From assembly GCA_018873245.2 (NCBI GenBank), contig JAEMBT020000005.1, positions 3,024,001 to 3,088,000 of the forward strand: a DNA stretch of 64,000 nt, in the 5' to 3' direction. Of this stretch, positions 33,591-49,828 are shown piece after piece. A program made the position numbers and the translations under genes. How positions within the stretch are numbered: the stretch's first letter is position 1; each line of letters begins with the position of its first letter. Origin of the DNA: Archegozetes longisetosus. Taxonomy: Eukaryota; Arthropoda; Arachnida; Sarcoptiformes; Trhypochthoniidae. The notes below the pieces were generated by a model, which was not told the DNA's origin, did not search any database, and was given only the letters and a program-made list of their open reading frames with translations.

Positions 33591-36500
33591 CAGATTTCGA
33601 AAATAAATCAGATAATGAAAGGCATAAGGAAATAGTAATCAATATTGTTAGTACTAGTCGAATTTATGACTCGAAAAGAGGGATAACTTCAATAAGTTTT
33701 AGTCTCCAATAAAACTGTACCGCTTTTAACTTCTCAACTTATGCTTAATGCTCGTACTCAAGTGAAACTCCAGACAAGAAAATTGTTTTATCAAAATTGT
33801 TTATCATTTTCTTGAAAACTGTGATACCAGCAGAGTTGTTTTGAGAAATTTGTTTAACAATGTATCTGTGCATTAAGTCGATTGTAAGGTTTGATAAATT
33901 AAGAAAATAATTATCAAATGAAAGAGTAATATCTGAATAGATTTTTAGAAACTAGTAATCAATTATATAACTATAAATAGGATAGAAATGTGGAATTGAT
34001 GTAACTTTTGAGAAACAGTTAAGATTAGGGTCTGAAAGATCCAATTATATAGCGTTTGCGAAATCGTTAAAATCCCAAAGTCATCAGATATACCATCTTT
34101 AAAGTGCTATACTGTTTTATCTCTAATTTAAATAACGTTACAGATAGCATTTTAAACCAATTTATACTACTCTAAACACGATGTATACTTCAAATACAAA
34201 TACATTTTAATGATCTGAAAAGCAAAATGGACTGAAAACTAAAATTATCTGTAAACCATAATCGTCATCTCGATCAAAAAGCAATTTGTAAAATATTTTT
34301 GAATATAAAAAATGAAAGAACATTCTTGTTTTACAGAATATCCCTGTAATCATAAAATTATTATTTTCTCATTACTTTTTCAAGAGTTTCAATTATGAGT
34401 TAATTTCAAATATAAAAAAATCTGTATAATTATTCCATTGACTTATTAATAGTTTTTAAGATCAAATACAAACCATTGGGAATCGGTTGAAGTAAAGACC
34501 ATATGACGAATGAGTTAACTCTATTAGAACCGATTTTTTGTTTTGTTGGTCAATCAATAACTTGAGTAAATTGTCCTCAATAATTAATGAACAGATTACT
34601 TAATTTATTCGATACATAATATTGTATTTGAATCAATTGCAACAATTCTTATTTTATAATCATTAAAAACCATCTTAAGTAGAGTTGCTTAGTGATTGCT
34701 TTCTTAAAATTGAACTCTTTATCAAAAGTCGATGGAGTGATTGCATTTGAAGTTGTGATCTAAAACTGTATCTTTCAACATAAGTTTGTGGCCATCTCTT
34801 AAGAATGATAATAGGTACTACATTGAGTTGATTCTCATAATAAAATGAGAATAAGGATTGAGGCAAAGTTTTTGAGAGACAAATAATTTCTTATCTGATG
34901 CTATAATATTATGTGTTAATGTTGTTTCTGCTTTTAGGGAATCATAAAGAATATTACTCTAGAGGCTATATACACTCAAAAACTTTGTAATCCTCCACAG
35001 CAACCGGAAGTGATGCGTTGCAATAGCATGCTTTCCATCTGGTCATAACATATCAGATATTAAGAAAATAAATTCATATTAAATATAATAGTGAAAAGAA
35101 ATTAAAAATGAAATTTGGCAACAAAAAGATGAAAGAACAGTGTGTATTTTGTTGCTATCGCGGATTATTAAATTCCCAAATGTGCAGCTATACTATAGTT
35201 AGAATATAGATGGAAACAAAAACCAAATCGTTCAACGAGTTTTGATAACACTCATTAAATTATCTAACATATAATGTCAAATCAATCAAATGTGACCCAA
35301 AGATAGAGAAAAATAGAGGTCTTAAGTTAATGGAATGCTTATTGAAATGAACTGATGACTGGGTGATCCATAAAAGAGCTTTAGAGGCAATGTTTGGGAA
35401 TTAAGTGGAACTTTAGTCGGAGCAGACATAATAGAAAGAATCTATTGAAATATTTATTACAAGCCCAAAACCTGTCGTTAGACTGATCAGATTATACTAC
35501 TTTCTGAACTAGGTACTTTATACTCAATTGCTACTAGATATTCAATGTTTCCACCTAACAAGTGCTTTTCAAGTGCTTTTAACTGCCAAAAGTGACCACT
35601 GACCACTCTTGGCAACCATAATACGCTGTCTGTCACGTGTCTTGATGAGTTTAATGATGCTAATATTTGTGTCGTAGGACCACAGACTAAGCTTTTAAGG
35701 CGCGAAACAAACAGAAACATACGAACATTCTTACATAGATTTGATATTATCTGTAACTGCTTCGCATTCTTTCCCTATTGTTATATTTATTGCAATTGTC
35801 ACATGAAATGATTTCTTACAATTCTCTTATTTTGCGACTTATCATAACAAATAAGTTGTTGAACTTTGAACTTAGCAATTCCAGAAATATTTAATTCGCT
35901 TTAATCAAGATTGAAACAATCATAAACCTGACAAATCAAATAGATCCCAAAGATTAGAAGAGAGACCGCAATTTTCCGAATGTTCAAATGATTAACAATT
36001 TTTCAGTTAATCGTTGTTTAGAGCAGATATATTGTACAAAACAAGTAAATTATCAGGAAGAATAGAAAACTAGAAGATTGGTCGACATTGCATAAAATAC
36101 CAGAAACAAGTTTTCGATTATTGCTCAAATAAAGCGTAAGAGATTTGAACTCTTTATCAAATCATTTGATACTTTATGAGCAGATATTATGGTCGAGTCT
36201 TTAGTTATCTAGTTATGTAAGCTTAATATAGACTCGAAATCTTAATTAGTAATTAGTCGTGAAGACATTAGAAATAAGTATAATTAAAGTAAAATTTAGA
36301 AGCTGTCATCATCCTAAAATTGATTTAAATAATTAATGTAATTACTTAAATTATTGTCCTATTGTTGATATAAATGTGAGAAATAGTGTTACGCTTTGTT
36401 AAACTTGAACTCATATTGTAGCTAAACTTTCCTTAGTCTTTAAATTTCAAATTCATTTGATAGCAGCTGTACTTTTCCTTATGTCCACATAATTATTGAA

Positions 36501-38004
36501 ATAATTTACCTTTATTTATGATTTAGTATGAATTACAAGTTTTCAAAGTTGAACAACTGTTAGAGGAGAGAACAAGTTATAAGTAAGAAGTTATTGGTTA
36601 TACGGAAATTCAAAAGTAAGAGAATAGAAGAGAAAAGAGATAAACTTTTACATAAATCCCTGTATCTAATTAAAGATACTTGAGAATGAGATATGTTTAT
36701 TCACACAATTAATAAAATATGCACTGGTTCTCACGATTGGTCACAGGTTAGAATAGATACAATTTGTAACAATACGTATGACTAATTTGTTGCAACAATT
36801 AGATTATATTTGATTTTACTTAATTGAGCTCATTGTCAGCTTAGTTGACTAATTGGTTAAAATATACTTATGAATAGAGGCCTAATTATATTTGAGAACT
36901 AATAGTATAACATGATTATTGTAATTATGGCTATAAATTATATATTAATTACTAACTTAACTCAGTTAAAACATCGTATAATTTAAGTTAAACACCATAA
37001 ATAGCACTAATATTAATAATTAAATCATAGTGATTTTTAATTAAACGTTTTGTCAACTATATATTTTATATTTATATGTTTTAAGTTCTAAGTGTTTGTC
37101 TATCGAAATGATCAATGTCAACATTCACCAACTTTATTCCAATTAAATGTTTTATCAATATCTTAGCCGACGTTCTCCTTGTAATTAACTAATTATCTTC
37201 ATTCTATCTAATTGATTGTCATCTACTTTGGTTTAAAAATCATGTCAAACGATGCAAATCTGAATCAAAAACTCAATGCTTACAATAGATTTAATCCAAT
37301 GTGATATTGATGTGAATTAACACGAAAAATCTTAAAACTGTTGGAAGTATATCAAATATTTTGCTTTTTATTCAGTAAAAAATTCATACACTTCACAAAT
37401 ATTATGTAAGAACTTGAGCTAAATATAGATGAAAACTTTTGAATAGATGAAAATTCAAATTCGGACTTTGAAAGCAGGCAGAAATAACAGACTGAAAAGT
37501 AGAAATAAACACATCTGCTTCCTACTACTGAAAATGATAGAAACAAACGGATACTTGTAGTTATTTTGGCAAAGTTATAAATAAATCATTTTTAAACAAT
37601 AACATTGTAAAATAGCAGGTTTGGGCTTGGTGGCTCAAAGTCAGTGCAGAGCAGGTGGTTATCCCAACAAAAGACAAGTAGACCAAAGATTATCAAAATT
37701 ACTATTTGATCGCGTTCTAGCTCAACAAGCCTTCAAAGTTATTAGTAATAATCTCAATGTTTGATTGGTCTTGTTCGTGATTATTTCACATATAAATTGA
37801 ACCGTATTTTATCAACAGCTAAACAAAGGCATAAGAAATATTAGCTAGAAAATCAAATTATTTAAGTCACTTGACTGACTCATGCAAGTAGATTTGATTA
37901 GACGCTAAATTAATTCAAATTCAGGGTCTCTCATAATCAGATTCCTTTGTTGTGAATATTGAGTACAACTGAAGCATTAGAGCAAAACGCATAACGTTAG
38001 ACAT

Positions 38005-38056
38005 GGAGTTAGATAGTTGTTTAGATGTTGTTTAGATAGTTGTTTAAATAGTTGTT
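38005..38056. repeat. Short tandem repeat of TAGTTGTTTAGA type
   Basis: Imperfect 12-base units built on AGTTGTTTAGAT repeat about four times. Nearby, at about 38600-38680, TCTTAAGAT words recur in a similar decayed pattern. Confidence 0.7.
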
Positions 38057-40165
38057 AAAAATAGAGAAAATAAATCTATAGAAAAGGAAAGTTTATTTTA
38101 TTGTTTTCTAAACTATTTAAATGGGTGTTTCCCTATAATATTTGAAATGTTAATCATGAAAGACTAGTGACTATCCAGTAAAATAGCACTGGTAGGGTTC
38201 ATTTCAATCATATTTTTAGTTCAAGTAAATTGTTTAATCAGAGCTCACATTTGAAAATAAACTTCTAAATATTATAAATATGATCAATCACAGATTGTTT
38301 CTAACACAACCAGAACTACACATGTCTTCGATTAGTTTAAACAACATAAACACTTATCTAGGACGCAGATACTCATCGGAAAGATGTCAATATTTTTAGA
38401 GACAATGTGTCCAAACTGAAAGAGAACTGCAAATTAAAGATAATAAAGAAAATAAAGAGATTTTCTCATATTCAATTAAGTATATGGGAAAGAATGGAGT
38501 TTTGCGTTTGTGTAACTTTTATTAACATACTTCAAATTTAAGTTTAGAATAGATTTGTCAGTTTTAATTGTAAATTAATCGAAACAATAATAGATGTGAT
38601 TGTTCTTAAGATAATTGTAATAATCTCAAGAGAATCTTAAGATGATTGAAGTAGTCTTAAGATAATCTTAAGATAGTTATGGAGAAGAATTGACGGACTA
38701 ATATAATAAATTACATAAGTATTACTAATACACTAAAAAATAATTTACAAAAATATTTCAATTGAAATCTAAATTTTGTATAATATATTATAATCAAATA
38801 TAATCGTCATCTGACCACTTAGTTAAGTAAATCCATTTCTACTGTTCGAACAATTGCAATACTTTATGATTAATACAAGCAGTTTGTGGTTTTTATATCT
38901 ACAGCAAAGCATAAGTTACAGACAAATAAACTGACTTACAATCTATGCATTCCTATTTCCATTGGCAAGTAGTTAAGTACTGTAATTGTCAAACTATTTC
39001 CAATTATAGCACTGCCATTTCCAACTCATATGAATCCAATCGAATTAGAATAGACATGAAACTGGATTTAAAAGTGGAATAGCAAAACAATAGTTGGAAA
39101 TTAATGTAATAAAAGTTTGAGACAATTTTTACATAAATCGTTGATCAGAACCATTACTGGAAATAGGATTTGAAGAGTCAGTGAATTTGGCTGCAACAAA
39201 AATCACTAAAATCACTAATAAGCGAACCAAAAAAATTGATATATATATATAATGAATTTATGGCTTATTTAACTTTAAATCCAATCGAATAGTTGTAATT
39301 AACAAATGAAAAATAATTTAAACGTGAAATAAAGTAATTTAGATTAATATCACTGGACGGTTATATCCTTCATGTGAACAAACCTCAAAGCGAATAAAAG
39401 TATAGCAACAAAAATCTTAATCGTTTCTAATATTCCGATAATAAACAGCATTTAATATTAGTTATAATATTTAACAATAACAGTGAATAGAGTCGCACAA
39501 AATCATTGTATGAGTTGCCGTTAATGTGGATTAGGTGTTAGGTGGCAATCCAAATGACAATAAAGATAGTGATATGCCATTTGAGCGAATATGTCTTTCG
39601 ATAGATTAATGTCTTAATAGATTTGTGCGTTATAATCAATAATACCTGACCAATAATTAATCGAATTGCATAACAGAGATAAATATGCTTAAGATATATT
39701 TATATAAATATACTTGTAGAGATTCTCATAATTAGCACATGCTTTTATTAGTTATTTAACTAATTTATAACTAACTCGAGTCTATTAGATTATTGTCGAT
39801 TTACAGCATTTGATGGCAGTGTTAATAAACTTCTGTATAATTGCATAATGCGTTAATTAACAGAAAAATTCTTGCTTTAATAATAATAATAACAATCATT
39901 ATATTAAGACAATAAGATTCGTAGTAATCAAGTGGAAGCAATGATCAGTTATTGTAAGTTAAGCTTAACTTCATTCTATCAAACTGATTAAAGTCTGCAA
40001 AAGATCTGAAGACTTTAGTAAACATTAAATAATAGCCATCGATGGATACAGAGCTGAAGAGCAGATGAAAAGAGTGATAAAATAAATACCCTGTAAAGTA
40101 TAGAATTATCTAGCTTGTTCATATATGTCAAAGCCACCATCATTGAGATACTATGGTTGTGAGAG

Positions 40166-42527
<2,362 letters not shown>

Positions 42528-43717
42528 TATGTTCTCATTACGAAATCGATCAAACCTTCAATTATATCAAATAGACAATTATTCAAAATTACTAATAAAT
42601 CTTTAATCCATTCATTCGACAGCTAAACAATTGTTGATGTTTCATTTAATAGTCAATATGACAGTTAATAAACTGAACAGTAGTTTGGAAGGAACAAATG
42701 TTGAAATGAGACACATATGTATTAATACATTTATGAATGAAAATTGAGATGGTATTGAAATAGTTTATAGTGATAGTAATAAATACTGTTATTATTTGAA
42801 AGAATAAAGAGAAGATAAAGTGCGTGAATATTCTGTAAAATGTATTATAATTGGTGAAGTTATATAAACACCCTAACATTCAAGGCCAACTAGTCCCTCC
42901 AGCTAAACATTCATTCTTTACATTATTATTTTTCTTTTATATCCTATCACTCATTCTCACTAACTTCGATATTTAATCCAATTTCAATATTTTGATTCAA
43001 TTTTAGCACTAAATATTTATATTTATTATAGTAGTTTATAGCAAATATACTAATATAACAAACGTGAAATCCTATCTAAACTATGAATGAACACAAAAAC
43101 AGATATCATTCAAAACATTATAAATACAGATATTATTCTTCAAAAAAATTATTTCTATATTGATATGGCATTGAAATAAATGAACGTATAGTTCAATTTA
43201 TGTTTAGATATCTATTAATATATCTCGAAAATGGTAATTAGATTTAGAAAAATAGATAAAAATAATACCTTTAAACACATTAAATTACTGGCAAATAGTT
43301 GTTTTGAAATAAATGCAAGACAAATCAATTGAAATATAGTACTTTTGAATGAATGATAACTGAAAAAATCAAAAGTAAACGCATTTGAAGAGATGAAGAA
43401 TAGGATCTAATGGTTGGCAAATCAGACTTTCCTATGGCTGCGAATCGACTGGTCTCTGGTTAAACCGGTATTACATGAATGTCATGTCCAATCAATTGAA
43501 TGAACTCTTCTGCAGTGTTGGGTAATATTTGAAGCACTTATGGATAGGATTCTCTAATAAAATATTTAACATTTGCCATACATTCTAAACATTGAACGCT
43601 ATTCAATATTACTCAATGCTATTCATTGGCTGCCATTTAATTGCCTTAAGGCTCAAAACTAAATAATACTATCTATACAGTGAAGTGTCGTTTAGGGGTT
43701 TTATCTCCAGTTATAAC

Positions 43718-43790
43718 TATTTTTTCACTTATATCTCATCTACTTTTCACTTATATGCCACCTATTTTTCACTCGTATTTCGTCTATTTC
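43718..43790. repeat. About 23-base tandem repeat, three copies
   Basis: TTTTCACTTATATCTCATCT, TTTTCACTTATATGCCACCT and TTTTCACTCGTATTTCGTCT occur in a row with one to four bases between. Confidence 0.8.
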
Positions 43791-45235
43791 TCAATATTTA
43801 TCTCTCTAAAAGCAAAACTAATCAACTGATTAAATGTTTTCTATTAGAAATGTTTACCTGTTAGTTATTCATCTTAAGAAACCTGATATTTGGCTCAATT
43901 CGTCCCACTTTTCTCTTTTGATGAATGGTTTCAACTTTTAAGCTTCTCTAACTCTTATGAAGACTGCAAATATTCTCTTTGAATTTGACTGATAAATCAT
44001 TTGAAACTTGTTATCAGAAAGAAATATTTGCGAAATTTTCTTATTTACGAATAGAGTGAATGAGTTATTTAGGTAAATACCAAATGGAAAATTAACAAAT
44101 GAGTGTTAACCCAATATAATAATTGTATATAAACGAACATTTATGGCCTATGGGCACACCCGAATACATCCAAACACTCAAAGGCTTGAGAAACGCCGAT
44201 TCATATAACATTAGTATTCGGTCATATCAAATGTTTCTATTTTGATGAGAATAACAATATTCTTATAAACTAAGCAGTAATTTGATTATTTAAATTGATG
44301 TTTAAAGTTAAAATTATTAATTTATAAGAAAATAGATGAAATATTTGTACCCATAAGAATTGTTTAGACGCGGGTACAAGTTGGGAAGTAAGGAGCTAAG
44401 CAAAAGAGAATAAAAAGAGCCATATGTGAAACCGAAAGCCGAGTAGTGAGAATGTGTGATTAATGTAAACGTTTATCTCTACCCCTGATGCAATTTTTAG
44501 ACTTGACGGCCTTGAACTTGATTTCTCTCTCACTCTTTTTCTCTGACTGCCGTAAGGCATCAATTGTCAAGCATTATGTTATAGCTATATAATCCAGCTT
44601 GTATTCAGTTACCACCCCTTTCTTAGTCCAGATTCAGGCTGTTTTTTATATTTCATATCTGTGTTGTATTACTAGAATATATTCCTCTTTAATTCACTGT
44701 AATTATGGCTAAATTCAGAATTGTCTAAAAATTCATTCGGAATGAAAGTACATTTAAGAAACTTCTCATCTCATGTAATCTTTTTCTGAATCAACTCATT
44801 TTGATGAATATCTAAGTTAATTAATTTGACGGTCTTGCACTTTATTTTAAAATATTTTTTCTATCACAACATTGAATTATGTTTAAGTTTTGTATATCTG
44901 TTTTAGCCCTGTTTGAAATAGTGTTCATTTCTAACAAAGAAACAACAATTTTAGTAGCATTGTCTAGCAATTGTTAAACAGGATACTTAAAATTTGAAAA
45001 TCTGTACCAAATCAAATGACATAGTTTAATGAGTTTACGAATAACAGAAGCTATAAATCCGTTTCTAAAACCAGACATCAAAACGAGCGGATAAATAAAA
45101 ATTCTATTCATAGACATTTATATAATATAACAGTCTGGACAAGGAGATGGACGGTAACCTACGGTTATGTAATTCTTTGCCAAATGTTACTTCTACAACG
45201 AAGACTTTCTTCTCCGCATTCATAATGAAAGAACA

Positions 45236-45303
45236 GTCTCTCTCTATCTCTATCTCTATCTCTCTCTCTCTTTCTTTCTCTTTCTCACTCACTCTCTCTC
45301 TCC
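45236..45303. repeat. Compound (TC)n/(TATC)n microsatellite
   Basis: A 68-base pyrimidine-rich run of TC units interrupted by TATC, TTTC and ACTC variants. Confidence 0.95.
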
Positions 45304-46142
45304 CATTGACTGACTTCCCCTCTCACAAACTTGAATAGCGAAATACAAATGCAAATCTCTAGGACATAACAGTGCGTGACATTTGGCTCTATTACGAATG
45401 GGGTGTCATATAAAATAGTTGTGCATGTATTATACATTAGATTCTGTAACGCTTTTAGTGGATGTTTCAGATTAAGAAAGTGAAGGGAAGTAAGAGTGAG
45501 TTGATGGGAAGGGTTGCCATTGATTTGGCTTCTTTACTTAATGCTTATTATAAGAAAGATTTCAAGGATAAGCCTCCTCTCTAAAAAGTTTTGATAATAG
45601 CCTCGACTCCGCTCTCACAGAATCTTTTCTCAGTAACTAAGCATTTTGCATAATTCATTCAATCAGACCCTCATCTCCATTGAATAGATTCTATTGAGAG
45701 TAAAGCGACACGGATTGCATTCTTCAGCATGTTTTTTGTTGGAATATGCAATCAAAGTTCAAGGACAACGATCGTGTTTCATACCTGAAGACCTAAATGA
45801 ACGTCTGGTATATTTAGGTAACAAAATAAAACATATTTGTAATAATTTTGATGACTAGATTGGTAGTAAAGAGAATGAGTTTCAATTTGATTTATGAGTA
45901 AAATGAAACAAATTCAAATAAATTCATTTAGGATTCAAATAGCGTTCAAATAAGTAGATTTGATATAAATTAATTAAATAAAAGTAAGACTCACCCATTA
46001 ACTGATAACTAGTATTATCTTTTTCCAAAAGTCATTCCATTACACGTCAACTGAACAGTTTCTTTTAAATTGTTTCTAATAACTTATTTGTTGACACAAT
46101 TTATTAAGTTTTCAAATTTCAACTCAATACAAGTAGATATGA

Positions 46143-46192
46143 GTGAATATAACTGAATATAAGACAATATAACTGAATATAAGTCGATGTAA
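46143..46192. repeat. 20-base tandem repeat, two and a half copies
   Basis: The unit AATATAACTGAATATAAGAC is repeated with one or two changes; flanking GAATAT and GATATGAGT words look like decayed further copies. Confidence 0.8.
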
Positions 46193-49100
46193 GAGACTAT
46201 GAATTAATATTTTGAGCTAATAAATATATTAAGATCTATCGAGTTGTCAAGAATTAGCATTAAGCCAGTTTTTATCTATAATTAATTGCATAAATTAGAA
46301 GGCATTTTCTTGGAAATGTTTGAGATCCCTTTCTAAAAGCTAGAGAAGTGGTTCTAAATCTACTGAACGTTAATTGAAACGTACTCTGAAGTCTGCGCGA
46401 ACGCAGTGGTTCACAACGAGCTCACTTTTACTTATAGTCCACTTTATAATCTTAGAAATTCTATACTGGAAAATAACACCAAACAATTATGAAATATTTA
46501 CCACAGATTAGTAACTCTTTTGTTATTCTCTAACTCTTTATTTATTCAAGTTTATCAGCTCTCAATGCTTTAATTAATTTATAGCTATTCAAAATTGTTA
46601 TTCATTAAGAAAATTGTATTTAAAAATCCATTTAATAAGCATTAACTGGCAGTAAATCATTATTGACGAGCTCCGTAATTAAGAATATGCTTAAACTAGA
46701 ATATTTGTCTAAGTTATGGCATGCATTATGCATTAATGTTATCTTAATATTTGAAAAAAAAACTCATTATTTCTTGCAAAACATTTGAATTCGGCAGTTC
46801 GCCAGTTTTTGGCCAAAGTAAATATATAGTAAACTAACTTTATTCTAATACTGGAATCTTTCCAAACCTTTTTTCACTAACTTTTCCCATTCGACAGTTT
46901 GATCAAAATAAAATAACTATTTTCAAAGGAATAATCTCAATGAATGAGTGAATCACAACTTTGACAGAAATAGAAACTTCAAAATAATTACTTCAACCCT
47001 CAAACTATTTAATTCATCAATCGATTCATTCAAATTCATTTGGTCAAATTGAGTTTTTATAATTGAATTTTTAAATTTTATGCTACAAGTTTAAGTAAAA
47101 ATAATAATAATTTAAGTGATTTATTGAAGACTTATGGAGTAGTTCTTTGATTTAAAGGAAGGAAAAGTGAAAATGGGTTAAGACTGGTCTCAAGTTGTCT
47201 AACGTCAATCTGTTGTTCTATATTTAAAGCAAAAAAAGTCTCGACAAACAAGACAAATACAAAAGCTGTCAGTTTTGATTTTCAGATACACCTCTTGATT
47301 GATAAGCAGAAAATTAGTTTAGAAATATTGGTTTCAACGTGAGGTTTAGAAATTGTTGGAAAGTTTTATTCAATACTTAAGAGAAATATTGTTAAAAATT
47401 GAATACAGCTGAAACTCTATCGTAGTTGTTCTTGTATTTTACATACATTATGCGAATGAATAAATTATTGAAATTCCCTTGAAATTAGTGGTCGGATAAG
47501 AGCCCAGAGGCTTCATGTGAAAGACCGCATAAACCTCGAGGCCATAAATCTTGCGAGCTAACGAATAAAATTAGATTGCGAAATGAGTTAATGACTATAA
47601 AATAATATACTTAGTAATATAACCCAAAATGTGTTAATTGCACCACACTATATTCATATGTTAGTTTATAGATTTATATTCAAATCAAGACACAACTTTG
47701 AAGACAAATTATCAGATATCACTTACTCTCATGTATTCTATCACATCTGTCACTCTCACACCAATAATACTTAAAATTCAGGCTATCGGTTATTGATTTC
47801 AACCAATTTAAACCGACAAAAACCACTCAGCCCAGTGAGGACTGGTTCAGTTGAAATAGCTGACAACATGCAATAGAAAAATGAACACATTCTTTCACTG
47901 AAATTGCAAATTTTTCTAGATAAACGTAAAATTGTTTTGAAAAAGTAGTTTTGGTATTTTCTTCATCTTGTCACTAAGTGCGAAAGTTTTAAATTAATTT
48001 TCGTGCAAAAATTTGTGAAAATCTACTTTACAAACTAAATCCAACCGAAGTTTAGTGTATTTTTAAATTTTAGAGAACTTAAAAACCGATTTTCGGTTAA
48101 AATGATTTGCCGGATTTTAACCACCGAATCATGAAATTGATTTGAATCGAAATCTGTTATCCCAACTCATAATTTCAGTTGCAGTAGAGTACCTTCAAAA
48201 CCACTTATCTTAACATAGAAAATGCTTAAGTTTGACACAATTTAAAACCTAACCAAAACTCTACTCTAAATACAAGCCAGATTTGCAATAATGAAAGGCA
48301 TTGATATAATATTAAAGCCTAATATTCTCTGAAAATGCAAATACACGATAACCTGCTATTGAATGAAATGACAATATTTGTTCATTGAATATTAAGAAAT
48401 GAGTAGAATTGTGGTTTAGTTAAACTGATTAACTAAAGAGAACAGATACTAAAAATTAGGACTGGTAGAATTAATTAGACTCTAAAAATACTAAAGAACA
48501 AACTAGCGTTATTACAAGTGTAGTATTGTTTCTGTATGAAAAAAACTGAAAGTCATTCCAAAGAATGTTAAAGTTTTTATTAACATAATCGCTGTCATTA
48601 TTAAGTACTGCCATTTTCATAGTTGAAACTTGAAAATGTCTAACTGGTTAGTCAATTAAATAAAATTAAGCCTTTTTACTGTGGATTGCTTGAAAGTGTT
48701 GCTGAAAATCGTGTTCGTGTTTAAAAATAACAAAGATTAAGTAATACTGATAAGAGCAGACTTAATCTGCGCTCAAATCAATGAGGAGTAATATTATTGA
48801 ATGTGATTCACAGCAATACTCTCAAGCATTTAATAATATAGTAGATTAACCAAATGATTAAACTATCAATATTTATATGGACTTCAATTCAACTGATAAT
48901 TAGCGCTTGAGTTGAAGGTAGATCTTATTGTTTTGAACTTGATCGTTTTAGGACAACCAGAGCAAGAAAAATTTGTGTATGAGGTTATTCAAATATGCTT
49001 TGAAATATGCTTGATTCCCTATCAGTAGGTTGAAAGTTTGAGCTTGAACTTTTGCGACACATCTCAACAGTGGTGAAGTAGGGGCTGAGGTACTTGAGCC

Positions 49101-49828
49101 CAATCCAAATCTATTGCAAACTTGACTATAAAATTTGCATATGATATTTTGTTAATTTGTCGTAAATGCCACAAAATAACGTAAAATAGATTACAATTGA
49201 AGTTTAAACTTCATGATAGATTTCTAATCGGAAAAGTATATATTTAATCAAAATTAGTATGGTGTTTGTATACCCCCACTCGAAACTTTTTGATTTCGCC
49301 GCTGTCTCGACTAATTGTTATCGTTAGATAACAGGTCAATTCTAAATACTGAAAGTTTAAAAAAAAGTACAGATAACTAATATTTAAACTTAGATTTTGG
49401 GTGGATTTGGTTCCTAATAAGTGAAAAATAGGTTAATTAAAAATGAAATATAACTTCAGTTATAGTGATTGATAGACTAGAAGTAAACGAAAGTAAATTA
49501 GTTTAGAGTTCGGTCCCTTATATTTGGCGCTCTTATCTGTTATAGGTTTTGATAGAAAGTGTGCTTATTAAATTGATGTTATTGTTCAAATTTAATTTTG
49601 ATTACATTTGAGCTCGTTTTCGGCCTTGAAGCATAATAAAGATAAACACAACTCTCGTTTGCGATAAACAACAGTAGAGATAATTGTAGTCAATGTAATA
49701 AAACTGGTGTTTTTCAAACTTTGTTTTTTATTATATCAACAGTTATTCACATGAATAACAATTTTCTGCTTTTCGAACTTGTAGTTTGACGCCTGACAAC
49801 AATTTCCACTTATTATTCCATTAATAGA

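Larger units (their letters stand above)
30751..40165. other. Gene-poor interval between Myc and ERR
   Basis: Over 9 kb with no reading frame of coding quality on either strand; frames up to 77 codons lack motifs. Visible items are a 22-base tandem repeat at 33509-33590 and decayed repeats at about 38005-38055 and 38600-38680. An AP-1-type TGACTCA lies near 31601 and a CACGTG in GTCACGTGTC near 35634. It may hold distal enhancers or non-coding transcripts of either flanking gene, but nothing in the sequence proves it. Confidence 0.55.
42528..49828. other. Gene-poor interval between ERR and adenylosuccinate lyase
   Basis: More than 7 kb of AT-rich DNA with no frame of coding quality. It contains a (TC)-rich microsatellite at 45236-45303 and short tandem repeats at 43718-43790 and 46143-46192. 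Upstream ERR exons or enhancers may lie here, but I cannot point to them. Confidence 0.55.

Noticed and set aside
35487..35720. Minus-strand 77-codon frame with a slightly less AT-rich composition
   Set aside because: No recognisable domain and no neighbouring exons; could be a decayed fragment, but evidence is too thin to list.
45104..45338. Frames rich in Ser/Leu or Glu/Arg/Ile
   Set aside because: Direct translations of the TC microsatellite on the two strands.
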